Origin: Arthrobacter_J sp038199985
GTDB lineage: Bacteria; Actinomycetota; Actinomycetes; Actinomycetales; Micrococcaceae
Reading direction: 5' to 3'
Assembly: GCA_038199985.1 (NCBI GenBank)
Contig: JBBPYK010000051.1
Coordinates: 1-43,175, forward strand
DNA length: 43,175 nucleotides
The notes below the pieces were generated by a model. That model was not told where the DNA came from. It made no database searches and saw only the letters and a program-made list of their open reading frames with translations. Both the position numbers and the translations under genes were made by a program. Shown one piece after another: positions 1 to 9,565 of the stretch. The stretch's first letter is position 1; each line of letters opens with the position of its first letter.

Positions 1-223
1 CGATCAGACGCTTGTGCGTGCGCATTTCAAAGTGCTCGCGGCTGTCCTTGTACTTGTGCGGCGAACGAATAACGCAGTAAACGTTCTTCTCCGTTGGCAG
101 CGGCACAGGGCCCACTACCGTTGCGCCTGCACGCGTGACCGTCTCAACGATCTTCCGGGCCGAAACATCTATGACCTCGTGGTCATATGACTTCAGCCTA
201 ATGCGGATTTTTTGTCCCGCCAT
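1..223 (-). CDS. rpsJ: 30S ribosomal protein S10 (partial, 3' end outside window)
   Basis: The reverse strand encodes [19 protein letters not shown] followed by a typical S10 sequence with the [11 protein letters not shown] loop and the [12 protein letters not shown] segment. S10 is a 30S head protein and also the NusE subunit of antitermination complexes that bind NusB and NusG. About 74 of the usual ~102 residues are in the window. The ATG is preceded by an AAAGAGG-type ribosome binding site about 9 nt upstream. S10 is normally the first gene of the S10 operon (rplC, rplD and so on), which would continue to the left. The gene lies downstream of the str-operon genes, but a large membrane-protein gene separates it from tuf. 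Identity is certain. Confidence 0.97.
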
Positions 224-581
224 GGCGTCGTGCCTCTTTCTCCAGTGAGTACCTATGTGGTGCCCTTGTGCAATTACCGTGCCAAGACCCTTGGATCCAG
301 CACCTCCTCCAGCAGACTGAATCCGGATTACCGGGTTCCTCACTCTGCCGAGGGACCGACCCCCGCGGTCGGGCGTGTCGCATAAGATGTGCCAACACAG
401 CCCGAAGAATTGGGGAGGGTTATATTTGGTCTCTGGCTACTCAATGGACGAACTCCCTGCATCTGGCATTATCCAGACCGGGATTCCGTCTCGTTTAGAG
501 CACGCGAGAGCGCTTGAACAACTCAATCAGTGTGCCAGACTCACGAAGAGATTGCGAATCCGGCTCCCACCGCCCAAGGGA
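224..581 (-). other. rpsJ upstream leader, no gene seen
   Basis: These 358 bases separate the membrane-protein stop codon from rpsJ and contain no convincing ORF on either strand. The S10-operon promoter should be here, but I could not settle on one clear -35/-10 pair. A perfect 6-bp hairpin, CCGACC/GGTCGG with a 5-nt loop, lies at 356-372. It has no following T-run on the minus strand, so it could be part of a structured leader rather than an intrinsic terminator. Confidence 0.5.
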
Positions 582-3500
582 TCAGGCGTCAACTGGATCC
601 CTACTACGGTTCAAACGCCACAGGGCGAAAGCAATCAATGCTGCGGCCACGAGTGCCAACAAAATGAAGGTGTAACCACGCAGGAACCACAACACTGCGA
701 GCGATATACCGACTGCACCCCACCACGTGAATGCGCGAGATTGCCTAGTGACCCCGTAAAGAAGAAGTGCTACATGCCCGAGAAGTGCCCAGAGCTGGTA
801 TCCCGAGTCTTGGGTAAGAAGTGCCAGCAGACCGCTCGTACTAAGTATCGCAGCGGCACCAAACATCCACGCTCGACCAGAAATGGGCCGTCTCCGTCGG
901 TTTTCGTACAGTGCGATCAGCGCGACGGCGACCGCCCAAATCTGCACCAACCAGAAGGTCGATACCATCGGGTCCAGATTAATCCAGATGCTCTCAGCGG
1001 CGAATATAGACACGAGGAAAACACCCTCACCGGCCAACTCGCGCCTAATCTTCGGCACTTCACATGCAGCCAAGGAGGCAGCAACCACCAGCAGTGTAGA
1101 CCCTGCTACCACCAGATCGCCCCCAGTCATAGCGAAAAGTGACCCCAGCGCGAGGGCGGCAATGATTGGCACGACGGCACTGAGGTGGCGGAGCCTCCCC
1201 GGCCGATCCCGCCAACGAGCAAGAATCCACGAATAGATCAAAACGGCTGCACCGCAATGGGCCACCAACTGTAGTTCCCGGAAGTCCCACTCCAGGTCCA
1301 GGATGCGAATGGTCTCAGCACCAGCACACCAAGAAGCCGAGATGGCCGCGATCGAGCCCAGCGCATATAGCTGCGGCACATTCCAAGTATGGGATTCCAT
1401 AAGCAAAACAATGGCCGCGATCAGGAGGACTAGGGCAGGGGCCCAACCACCAGCCAAAGTCGAGAATAGGAGTCCCTCAAGGAGGAATACTCCAGCCGCC
1501 GTCGTAGTCGCCCGCATCCGTCGCTGCCCAAAGACTGTTGTATTACGGAGAATCAGTACCAGTACTGCAAGGATCGTGGCTAGTGTGGCGGTCGCTGTGT
1601 CAGGTATTTCAGCCGCACCGAGCCAGCCGTCATCGCTGAACGGTAGGACAGAGCTGAACACCACCAGCATCAAAGGAACACAGGCAACTGCGATGTACCT
1701 GAGCTCCTTTCGACCCCACACTGAGATAACGAGCGAGACAACGAACAGGACTGCGAACGCAGTCACCGTCACTCCACGTTGCGCCAACGCACCAGCCAAC
1801 ATCAGATACCAGGCCTGAATAGCGACCAGAAGCAGGATGGTGAGCCATCCGGAAGTACGTTGAAAATCGAGGTTTCTTGTGTAACGTCGGAACAGCGTTC
1901 GCAAGAGCTCCTGGACAAGCAGCGACAGGGAAAACACGATGACAAAAATATGCATCGAAACTTTTTGATCCCAGAGGAACACACTGGTCAACAACGTCAA
2001 CTGTATTTGGCCAGCAAGAAAATACGCCCCCTTGACTGGCCTGCTGCTATGAAGGGCAGCGATCGTAAAGCCGTAGACCAGCCCTGCGCCGAGGAGTGTC
2101 TCGTAGTCAACCACGCGGAACACGGGCATTCCTAGGAGCGCAATTAGGGGAAAGACTGCGCCGGTCGGAATCTGAACCCAACGAAGCTGGCGCAAGAGAA
2201 CAAGTCCGCAGATAACCGTACCGAGTAACAATGCCCACAAGGCGGTGACGGCTACCCATAGTGGAGCATCGAGTTGAACAAGTGCGGTCACGGGGACCGT
2301 AGCCAAGGCGGCGTAAATGGTGGTGGATCCCCCGACCATCGTCTCTGGAACCCCACGGTGCAACTGCCCTAGGCTTACCAACTGAGTGACGAAGAGCCCC
2401 AAAGACAATACGAAGAGCGCCATCCACAATGCGCTGAGGCCCCACCCCTCTGGCCAGTGCCCGAGAGTGAATACAGCGGCGGTCCCGGCTACTAGACCCT
2501 GCGCTACGAACCCGTAGACCGTCCGCGCTACCGCGTCTCGATGGTGAGCCGTCAGGATGAGCGCATAACCTACAGACGCGGTCAGCAGAAGCTCATAGCC
2601 ATGAACATCGAAAACAGGAATCGCAAAAAGCGCGGTTGAGGCTAAAGCTATCGGGGCAACAGCCTCCATCCACGTTAGATGACGGAACAGCAGCGTTGCC
2701 GGAACAGCGAGCCCGAATAGTGCCAGCCACAGGCCCGCTGTGACAATCAAGGCCGGTGCGAAGTCCAGCAAGAGCACCACGGCCGCGACATACGCCAGCC
2801 CACCACTCACAACAATGACAGATGCGGGGCTTCTGAGACCGCGCTTCCGCTGGAGCTGGACCATACTGACAAATTGGTTGATAACGAGGGCACAGATGAC
2901 AACGAATATGGCAAGATGTCCAGCACGCGTAGAGCCTCCTGACGGCCAGTAATCCGCGACGAGAAGCCCTGAGGCGAAGACTACCTGTGCTCGGGCCACC
3001 AGCACATATCCTGTCCGCGTCACTGACGGAGATGGTGAAGTGGCCGCACGTAGTACCGAATATGCCAGCACGGCAGCAATAATGATTTCGAAACACCACA
3101 GCGCATGGGGAGGAACGAAGAGCACAAGAACGAGGGCAGCAGGCACCAAAAGCTCGCCGACCCTCCGGATCCGCCAGGCAAGTAGCATCGCGACTAGCCC
3201 CGCGGTAAGCACCACCATCAGTATCTCTGTGGCGCTACGTCCGTTCACGGACCCGATCGCTAAGCCCAAGAACGTCATGAGCAGAGCGATGCCGAAGGTC
3301 CAATATACGTCGACGATCTGCGAGCCGCGCAGACCATTGACGCCGCGTGGAGGAGCAGTCTTTGCCACCGCCGGCCGGAACGTACCAGGTGGGAGTGCGC
3401 TCCCCATCGCTTGAACGTGAGTATCGAAAGACGCGGCCAGACGGCGTGGCAGGCAGACCACGACAACCGACTGAAGCGCAAGAAAGAAGGCACCGACGTT

Positions 3501-4682
3501 CACGACGGTCACGGCATCGGCTTCAAGCGTGGCCGCGGAGGACATAGCGGCCAAGAACAGGGTCACCCTCAAGCCATAAACGTTGAGGACCACCGATTTG
3601 GACGGGGCGGTGCTCCACAGCGAGGCGAGATAATAGGAGGAAGCTGCCGCTGAGATCAGGAAATAGTCCAACGCTTCAAGAAGCGAGACACTCAGGAGCG
3701 ACAGCAGGACCACGCCCGGCACTATGTAGCCGTGAACTTCACGAATAACCTGCACGTACAGATTTCCCGCCCACCGTGGGCGTAGCTTTGCGACAACCGT
3801 CAATACTGCAGCGGCGCCGATGGTAGCTGCGAAGTACCAGACCAGCCCGGCCCCGAGGACGCTAGTAGGCGCCCATGCAATGGAGAGCATGAACGGAAGC
3901 GATAGGTATGCCACCACCCTGCTTCTCAAGCGGACTGCGGCGTTCACGAAAGCCGCACCACCTATCACGGCAGTCACCACCCACGACCAGCCCAGGTGAT
4001 GTAAAACGAAAAGGTTCAAGGCAAAACCTGCGAAGGGAATCATCGCTAAGGCCGCACCCACAAAAGCTAACCCCGCGGGCCGCAATCGGGACATCCGTCC
4101 ATAGATCCATAAACCCGCAACGTAAAACAGTGCAGCTACGGAAACAACGACTCCGAAGCGCATCACGGGTGAAAAGTCGGACCCGATAAACAGTGCCGTA
4201 GCAGCGATCAACAACAGGCTCGCGGCGAAGAGCGTGATGTTGATATTTCGGAGATCCCGGGAAGCCCCAATTTCACTAGCATCCGCCTTCGGCGCAGCGG
4301 ACATTTGCAACTGCTTCGCCGGAGCGGACATAGCCGTCGGCGCCTCGGCCTCAGGACGGGGAGTACTCCCCCGACCCGCTGCAACATCTCCAGAGATCCG
4401 CTCTGCCTTAGCCGCGGGTCTCGGATTAGCCCGAGGTTCCGTCTCTGGCGCAACGGCATCAGTGGCTCTCGGGAATCCGGATCCCGAAACGGATGTGGCC
4501 CACGATCTAGCGGAAGCAGCTGCTTTCCACCCCGCGGAGTATCCCTCCTCGTAGATCACGGCTGGCGGGGGTACATCGCGACCATCCGCTGCATCATCAG
4601 AACTATTCCCGAAATGAGCTTTTAAACCCCAACCACAGGCCAGGCCTACGCCGAGGCAAAGCACCAATAGGAAAATGGTCAT
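582..4682 (-). CDS. Giant polytopic membrane protein of unknown function
   Basis: About 1366 residues. After one N-terminal membrane segment (MTIFLLVLCLGVGLACGW) comes an Ala/Pro/Glu-rich soluble stretch of roughly 120 residues (about 20-150), then a nearly unbroken series of hydrophobic segments, probably more than 30, to the end. The architecture resembles the large, poorly characterised DUF2157/DUF2339-type membrane proteins, but I cannot assign a family. No catalytic or transport motif is visible. I chose the ATG at 4682: it has GGGAG upstream, and a possible -10 (TAGGAT, 4735-4740) lies just above it. That -10 overlaps the alternative ATG at 4736 and leaves the farthest TTG (4778) upstream of the promoter. 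The gene sits between tuf and rpsJ, where str and S10 operons usually adjoin. Confidence 0.75.
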   Translation of the reverse strand: MTIFLLVLCLGVGLACGWGLKAHFGNSSDDAADGRDVPPPAVIYEEGYSAGWKAAASARSWATSVSGSGFPRATDAVAPETEPRANPRPAAKAERISGDVAAGRGSTPRPEAEAPTAMSAPAKQLQMSAAPKADASEIGASRDLRNINITLFAASLLLIAATALFIGSDFSPVMRFGVVVSVAALFYVAGLWIYGRMSRLRPAGLAFVGAALAMIPFAGFALNLFVLHHLGWSWVVTAVIGGAAFVNAAVRLRSRVVAYLSLPFMLSIAWAPTSVLGAGLVWYFAATIGAAAVLTVVAKLRPRWAGNLYVQVIREVHGYIVPGVVLLSLLSVSLLEALDYFLISAAASSYYLASLWSTAPSKSVVLNVYGLRVTLFLAAMSSAATLEADAVTVVNVGAFFLALQSVVVVCLPRRLAASFDTHVQAMGSALPPGTFRPAVAKTAPPRGVNGLRGSQIVDVYWTFGIALLMTFLGLAIGSVNGRSATEILMVVLTAGLVAMLLAWRIRRVGELLVPAALVLVLFVPPHALWCFEIIIAAVLAYSVLRAATSPSPSVTRTGYVLVARAQVVFASGLLVADYWPSGGSTRAGHLAIFVVICALVINQFVSMVQLQRKRGLRSPASVIVVSGGLAYVAAVVLLLDFAPALIVTAGLWLALFGLAVPATLLFRHLTWMEAVAPIALASTALFAIPVFDVHGYELLLTASVGYALILTAHHRDAVARTVYGFVAQGLVAGTAAVFTLGHWPEGWGLSALWMALFVLSLGLFVTQLVSLGQLHRGVPETMVGGSTTIYAALATVPVTALVQLDAPLWVAVTALWALLLGTVICGLVLLRQLRWVQIPTGAVFPLIALLGMPVFRVVDYETLLGAGLVYGFTIAALHSSRPVKGAYFLAGQIQLTLLTSVFLWDQKVSMHIFVIVFSLSLLVQELLRTLFRRYTRNLDFQRTSGWLTILLLVAIQAWYLMLAGALAQRGVTVTAFAVLFVVSLVISVWGRKELRYIAVACVPLMLVVFSSVLPFSDDGWLGAAEIPDTATATLATILAVLVLILRNTTVFGQRRMRATTTAAGVFLLEGLLFSTLAGGWAPALVLLIAAIVLLMESHTWNVPQLYALGSIAAISASWCAGAETIRILDLEWDFRELQLVAHCGAAVLIYSWILARWRDRPGRLRHLSAVVPIIAALALGSLFAMTGGDLVVAGSTLLVVAASLAACEVPKIRRELAGEGVFLVSIFAAESIWINLDPMVSTFWLVQIWAVAVALIALYENRRRRPISGRAWMFGAAAILSTSGLLALLTQDSGYQLWALLGHVALLLYGVTRQSRAFTWWGAVGISLAVLWFLRGYTFILLALVAAALIAFALWRLNRSRDPVDA

Positions 4683-4792
4683 GTTGTAGTTGGACTCCCA
4701 TGTCGTGGCTGCCGCCGATATCAAGACAACTGTCATCCTATAGACATAGTCCTCGAAGCAACTCCGGGCTGTGGACAACCACGAGTTAACGC

Positions 4793-4830
4793 ACGAATCC
4801 CCCCGCTGCAGATGCAGCGGAGGGATTCGT
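4793..4830. terminator. Hairpin terminator after tuf
   Basis: An inverted repeat (arms ACGAATCCC.CCGCTGCA and its complement, one mismatch) closes on a 2-nt GA centre, giving an 18-position stem. It lies about 40 bases beyond the tuf stop codon and before the membrane-protein start. There is no clear T-run on either side, which is common for actinobacterial terminators. It probably ends the str-operon transcript. Confidence 0.7.
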
Positions 4831-4868
4831 AGTTGACCCCGTCGCCGGGATCTGCAAGGAGTCAGAGA

Positions 4869-6059
4869 CTACTTGTTGATCTTCGTTACACGTCCTGAAC
4901 CTACAGTTCGTCCACCTTCACGGATGGCGAAACCAAGCCCGTCTTCCATGGCGATCGGCTGGATTAGCTCGACGGTCATTTCCGTGTTGTCACCGGGCAT
5001 AACCATTTCGGTGCCTTCAGGCAGCGTGATAACGCCGGTAACATCCGTGGTGCGGAAGTAGAACTGCGGACGGTAGTTCGAGTAGAACGGGTTGTGGCGT
5101 CCGCCTTCGTCCTTCGAGAGAATGTAAACATTCGCATCAAAGTTGGTGTGAGGCGTGATCGAGCCTGGCTTCACAATAACCTGACCGCGCTCAACGTCTT
5201 CACGCTTGATACCGCGCAGCAACAGACCACAGTTCTCGCCTGCCCATGCTTCATCGAGCTGCTTGTGGAACATTTCGATGCCGGTAACCGTCGTCTTCTG
5301 GACCGGACGGATGCCAACAATCTCGACATCGGAGTTAATCTTTAGAGTGCCACGCTCCGCGCGACCCGTGACGACGGTTCCACGACCTGTGATCGTGAAG
5401 ACGTCCTCAACGGGCATCAGGAAAGGCTTGTCTTTGTCGCGAATCGGGTCGGGAACGCTTTCGTCGACGGCCTCCATCAATTCTTCGATGGACTTGACCC
5501 ACTTGTCGTCGCCTTCTAGAGCTTTCAACGCCGAGACTCGGATGACAGGAGCATTGTCGCCATCGAAACCCTGGTCCCCAAGAAGTTCGCGGACTTCCAT
5601 TTCCACGAGGTCAAGCAGTTCTTCGTCGTCGACCATGTCTGACTTGTTCAATGCGACCATTAGGTAGGGAACACCAACCTGGCGGGCGAGAAGAACATGC
5701 TCACGGGTCTGCGCCATCGGGCCGTCTGTAGCGGCAACCACGAGAATTGCACCGTCCATCTGAGCTGCACCAGTAATCATGTTCTTGATGTAGTCAGCGT
5801 GGCCTGGAGCGTCAACGTGAGCGTAGTGACGCTTCTCCGTCTGGTACTCAATGTGCGAAATATTGATCGTGATACCGCGCTGGCGTTCTTCGGGCGCGTT
5901 GTCGATCTGATCGAAAGCCGATGCCTCGTTGATGTCAGGGTACTTGTCGTGCAGCACCTTAGAGATGGCTGCAGTCAAAGTGGTCTTACCGTGGTCAACG
6001 TGACCGATGGTTCCGATGTTTACGTGCGGCTTGGTCCGCTCGAACTTGGCCTTGGCCAC
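4869..6059 (-). CDS. tuf: Translation elongation factor Tu
   Basis: 396 residues, the normal EF-Tu length. EF-Tu delivers aminoacyl-tRNA to the ribosome as a GTP complex. The GTPase motifs are complete: GHVDHGKT (P-loop, residues ~19-26), RGITI (switch I), DAPGH (switch II) and NKSD. Domains II and III follow, ending GSGRVTKINK. The start codon is GTG with AGGAGG five bases upstream, a very strong site as expected for one of the most abundant proteins. A likely own promoter lies in the 162-base gap from fusA, so it can probably be transcribed both with the str operon and alone. No anomaly is seen here, in contrast to neighbouring fusA. Confidence 0.99.
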   Translation of the reverse strand: MAKAKFERTKPHVNIGTIGHVDHGKTTLTAAISKVLHDKYPDINEASAFDQIDNAPEERQRGITINISHIEYQTEKRHYAHVDAPGHADYIKNMITGAAQMDGAILVVAATDGPMAQTREHVLLARQVGVPYLMVALNKSDMVDDEELLDLVEMEVRELLGDQGFDGDNAPVIRVSALKALEGDDKWVKSIEELMEAVDESVPDPIRDKDKPFLMPVEDVFTITGRGTVVTGRAERGTLKINSDVEIVGIRPVQKTTVTGIEMFHKQLDEAWAGENCGLLLRGIKREDVERGQVIVKPGSITPHTNFDANVYILSKDEGGRHNPFYSNYRPQFYFRTTDVTGVITLPEGTEMVMPGDNTEMTVELIQPIAMEDGLGFAIREGGRTVGSGRVTKINK

Positions 6060-6172
6060 GAGTTCCTCCTAGAACGATTTAAGAAGTCTTACTCTCGGTG
6101 ACGCTTTTCGTCACCGAAACTTCAGCAAGTCTACTTGGGGCATTGTCAATTGATGAAATTCCATCCCGTACC
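6060..6172 (-). promoter_or_regulatory. tuf upstream region: probable promoter and leader hairpin
   Basis: On the minus strand a perfect TTGACA (6144-6149) and a TAGACT -10-like hexamer (6128-6133) are both present, but only 10 nt apart. They cannot form one standard promoter, so either TAGACT pairs with a weak TTCATC 18 nt upstream or TTGACA pairs with a poorer -10. Between this and the start codon a perfect 9-bp hairpin (TCGGTGACG/CGTCACCGA, loop 5, 6095-6117) would lie in the 5' UTR. Confidence 0.45.
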
Positions 6173-6208
6173 GTCGTCGTCGACCCATGACTGGGATCCG
6201 ACGACGAC
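6173..6208 (-). terminator. Hairpin immediately after fusA
   Basis: A perfect 10-bp stem (GTCGTCGTCG/CGACGACGAC) with an inner CCCA/TGGG pairing begins 13 bases after the fusA stop codon. It has no T-run. It may be a partial terminator or processing site between fusA and tuf. Confidence 0.5.
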
Positions 6209-6221
6209 GTGAATACGGAAG

Positions 6222-8336
6222 TTACTCGCCGCGGTTCTTCTGAACGATTTCCTCGGCAACTGCCTTGGGAACCTCGGAATAGCTGTCGAACTGCATGGAG
6301 TACACTGCACGGCCCTGAGTCTTTGACCGAAGGTCGCCGATATATCCGAACATCTCGGATAGCGGCACGTTCGCACGCACCACCTTAACGCCACTGGCGT
6401 CTTCCATCGAGAGAATCTGTCCACGGCGCGAGTTCAGATCGCCGATTACATCTCCCATATATTCCTCCGGCGTACGAACCTCAACCGCCATCAGCGGTTC
6501 CAGTAGCACCGGATTGGCACGTCGAGCACCTTCCTTAAAAACCTGTGACCCAGCGATCTTGAAGGCCATTTCAGAGGAGTCGACGTCGTGGTAAGCCCCG
6601 TCAAGCAGCTTCGCCTTGACACCGACCAATGGATAACCTGCCAAGATACCCAAACGCATCGCATCCTGGATACCTGCGTCGATGGACGGAATGTATTCAC
6701 GAGGAATACGGCCACCTGTGACCTTGTTCTCGAACTCGTAGAAGACACCGTCTGCAGTGTCCAGAGGTTCGAATGAAACCTGAACCTTTGCGAACTGACC
6801 CGATCCACCCGTCTGCTTCTTGTGAGTGAAGTCGACCTTCTCTACGGCCTTCTTAATGGTTTCACGGTAGGCCACCTGTGGCTTGCCCACGTTTGCTTCA
6901 ACGCGGAACTCGCGACGCATGCGGTCGACAAGAATATCCAGATGCAGCTCACCCATGCCCCCAATTTCCGTCTGCCCGGTGTCTTCGTTCTGAGACACCG
7001 TGAAGGTCGGGTCTTCGTCAGAAAGTTTCTGGATCGCCAGTGACAGCTTCTCCTGGTCACCCTTGGTCTTCGGTTCAATTGCAACGAAGATCACAGGCTC
7101 CGGGAAGCTCATCGACTCCAAAACGATGGGGTGTGCCGGATCGCACAAAGTATCGCCGGTGGTGACATCTTTCAACCCGATGGCTGCATAAATATGACCC
7201 GTGGTGATTTCATCCACCGGGTTTTCCTTGTTGGCATGCATCTGGAAAAGCTTGCCTATGCGCTCCTTCTTACCCTTGGTGGTGTTGATCACCTGTGTGC
7301 CTGATGAAGCGCGCCCCGAGTAGACGCGAATGTACGTCAAACGACCGAAGAACGGGTGGGTAACGACTTTAAAGGCGAGCGCAGCGAAAGGCGCCGTTGC
7401 GTCAGCCGGACGCTCAAGAATGATTTCCTCGTCGCGAATGTCGTGGCCCTGAATGTTCGGAACGTCCAAGGGCGTCGGCAGGTACGAAACAACGGCGTCG
7501 AGCATAGGCTGCACTCCGCGATTCTTGAACGCCGAACCACAAAGTACCGGGTAAGCCTCGGAGTTTATGGTCAGCTTGCGAATGCCAGCTTTGATTTCCT
7601 CGAGGGTGAACTCTTCACCCTCGAGGTACTTGTTCATCAATTCGTCGCTGGCTTCCGCCACACCCTCGAGTAGCGCGGCACGGTATTCGTTGGCCTTCTC
7701 ACGAAGATCGGCTGGAATCTCTTCTATCTCATATTTGGCACCCATGGTGACATCACCCTTGGAGTCGCCGCGCCAGGTGAGCGCCCGCATTTCAACGAGG
7801 TCGATGACGCCCTCGAAATCACTCTCGGAGCCAATCGGCAGCTGTAAAACCAGAGGTTTTGCCTTCAATCGATCCACAATGGTCTGAATGGTGAAGTAAA
7901 AGTCCGCCCCGAGCTTGTCCATCTTATTGACGAAGCAGATCCGTGGAACGTCGTATTTATCAGCCTGACGCCATACAGTCTCTGACTGAGGCTCAACGCC
8001 CTCCTTGCCGTCGAAGACAGCAACTGCACCATCGAGTACGCGCAGTGAGCGCTCGACCTCGACGGTAAAGTCAACATGGCCCGGGGTGTCAATGATGTTG
8101 ATCTGGTGATCGTCCCAGTAGCACGTCGTGGCTGCGGAAGTGATGGTGATCCCGCGTTCCTGCTCCTGCGCCATCCAGTCCATCGTCGACGCGCCATCAT
8201 GCGTCTCGCCGATCTTGTGGTTGAAGCCCGTGTAGAACAGGATTCGTTAGGTTTTGGTGGTAATACCAGCGACGATGTGAGCCATGATGCCGATATTGCG
8301 GACCTTATTCAGGTCGGTAAGCACGTCCAGTGCCAC
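6222..8336 (-). CDS. fusA: Elongation factor G, interrupted by an in-frame stop in the P-loop region
   Basis: Starting at the GTG at 8336 (GGGAG six bases upstream), the frame gives a 704-codon EF-G of standard length. EF-G is the GTPase that drives tRNA-mRNA translocation and, with RRF, ribosome recycling. Switch and base-recognition motifs are intact (RGITI, DTPGH, NKMD), as are domains II-V through to the C-terminus (VQKNRGE). However, codon 30 is TAA where Glu is expected, and the G1 motif reads AHIVAGITT instead of AHIDAGKTT, so the invariant Lys is lost too. The longest intact ORF begins only at ATG 8183 and would lack the P-loop. Everything else looks under strong selection, so a sequence error or very recent lesion is more likely than an old pseudogene. 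It lies in the str operon between rpsG and tuf. Confidence 0.9.
8223..8273 (-). other. Cluster of non-synonymous changes in the fusA G1 motif
   Basis: Compared with the highly conserved EF-G N-terminus, the frame shows GTC for Asp (codon 22, 8271-8273), ATT for the P-loop Lys (codon 25, 8262-8264), AAA for Thr (codon 28, 8253-8255), TAA for Glu (codon 30, 8247-8249) and TTC for the usual Ile/Val (codon 38, 8223-8225). Codon 3 (CTG, 8328-8330) is also Leu where Gln is usual. Each can be explained by transversions; there is no indel and the flanking codons match the family. Confidence 0.85.
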
Positions 8337-8414
8337 GGTGTCTCCCTTATTCCGTCAAATGGAGTGGTTAGGCACGGCGACGGAAAACAGTTGTTCCCCG
8401 CCGCCGGAGGCGAT

Positions 8415-8885
8415 TTACCAGCGGTAGTGGGCGAATGCCTTGTTGGATTCGGCCATCTTGTGCGTGTCTTCGCGACGCTTTACAGCAGCACCGAGGCCAT
8501 TGGACGCATCCAAGATCTCGTTCATCATGCGCTCCGTCATCGTTTTCTCGCGGCGTGCCTTCGAGTATCCGACCAACCAGCGCAGAGCCAATGCCGTGGC
8601 ACGACCGGGCTTAACCTCGACCGGAACCTGATAAGTTGCGCCGCCAACACGACGGGAGCGAACTTCGAGTGTGGGGCGCACGTTATCCATGGCCTTCTTG
8701 AGTGCGGCGACCGGGTCTCCGCCGATCTTTGTCTGGACACCTTCAAGTGCACCATAAACAATGCGTTCGGCAGTGGACTTCTTGCCATCCACCAGAACCT
8801 TATTGATCAGCTGGGTGACGAGCGGGGATCCGTATACAGGATCGACGACGAGGGGGCGCTTTGGAGCAGGTCCCTTACGAGGCAT
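8415..8885 (-). CDS. rpsG: 30S ribosomal protein S7
   Basis: 156 residues, standard length: MPRKGPAPKRPLVVDPVYGS through to the C-terminal FAHYRW. S7 nucleates assembly of the 30S head and contacts the E-site tRNA and mRNA. Its ATG overlaps the rpsL stop codon by one base (TAATG), with AAGGAG inside the rpsL tail, so the two are translationally coupled. In E. coli S7 is the autogenous repressor of the str operon; whether that holds here is not visible from the sequence. The 78-base gap to fusA contains no obvious terminator. Confidence 0.99.
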   Translation of the reverse strand: MPRKGPAPKRPLVVDPVYGSPLVTQLINKVLVDGKKSTAERIVYGALEGVQTKIGGDPVAALKKAMDNVRPTLEVRSRRVGGATYQVPVEVKPGRATALALRWLVGYSKARREKTMTERMMNEILDASNGLGAAVKRREDTHKMAESNKAFAHYRW

Positions 8886-9259
8886 TACTTCTTCTCCTTC
8901 TTGGCGCCGTACAAGCTGCGCGCCTGGCCACGGTTTTTAACGCCCTGGGTATCGAGCGCACCACGGACGATCTTGTAGCGAACGCCGGGGAGGTCCTTAA
9001 CTCGTCCACCACGAACAAGCACAATTGAGTGCTCCTGAAGGTTGTGGCCAACGCCAGGGATATACGCAGTTACTTCAATGCCACCGTTGAGGCGCACGCG
9101 AGCAACTTTACGAAGCGCCGAGTTGGGCTTCTTTGGGGTGGTCGTGTAAACACGAGTGCAGACGCCACGACGCATCGGGCTACCCTGAAGTGCAGGGGCC
9201 TTGGTCTTGGTGATCTTGGGAGTCCGGCCCTTCCGGACCAGCTGGTTAATTGTAGGCAC
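8885..9259 (-). CDS. rpsL: 30S ribosomal protein S12
   Basis: 124 residues, complete. S12 sits at the decoding centre and monitors codon-anticodon pairing. The two streptomycin-resistance hot spots read wild type: TTPKKPNSALRK (Lys42/43 region) and GGRVKDLPG (Lys87/88 region), so no target-site streptomycin resistance is indicated. The start is GTG (MPTINQLVRKG), with GGAG nine bases upstream. It is the first gene of the str operon and overlaps rpsG by one base. Confidence 0.99.
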   Translation of the reverse strand: MPTINQLVRKGRTPKITKTKAPALQGSPMRRGVCTRVYTTTPKKPNSALRKVARVRLNGGIEVTAYIPGVGHNLQEHSIVLVRGGRVKDLPGVRYKIVRGALDTQGVKNRGQARSLYGAKKEKK

Positions 9260-9565
9260 TTATCAGTTCTCCATAAGTTCTATTCAGGTAAATCTGCTTC
9301 GCTGCTCCCAATGCCCGACGGCCATGCCTATTCAGGACGATTGGTCAGCTCTTGTAGTCGTTCAGCATTCCTACTCGCAGTACCCCGAGGGCTACTAGGT
9401 AAACGACTGTAGGCGTGCAAAAGCGTGGCATTCGTTGTAAAAGTTCCCTACAACCCGGAGATACGCCTGCGAGGACGCCGATCCACTGCCACACATAAAC
9501 AATTACTAACTAGTCTAACAGAATCCCACACGGGCCGGTACGCGTCGAGGTCACCCCTTAACGGT
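9260..9565 (-). promoter_or_regulatory. str operon upstream region, candidate -10 only
   Basis: No gene is seen on either strand. Reading the minus strand, a good -10 hexamer TAGACT lies at 9512-9517, about 250 bases upstream of rpsL, but without a recognisable -35, so the promoter call is weak and the leader would be long. A nine-base direct repeat, CTATTCAGG, occurs twice (near 9279 and 9328). Confidence 0.4.

Noticed and set aside
375..1142. A 255-codon plus-strand ORF over the rpsJ leader and membrane-protein 3' end
   Set aside because: Composition is unlike a protein (rich in Cys, Gln, Arg, Pro) and it overlaps the coherent membrane frame on the other strand.
8247..8249. Selenocysteine or programmed readthrough in fusA
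   Set aside because: The codon is UAA, not UGA, and the adjacent P-loop Lys and Asp are also replaced, so recoding would not give an active GTPase.
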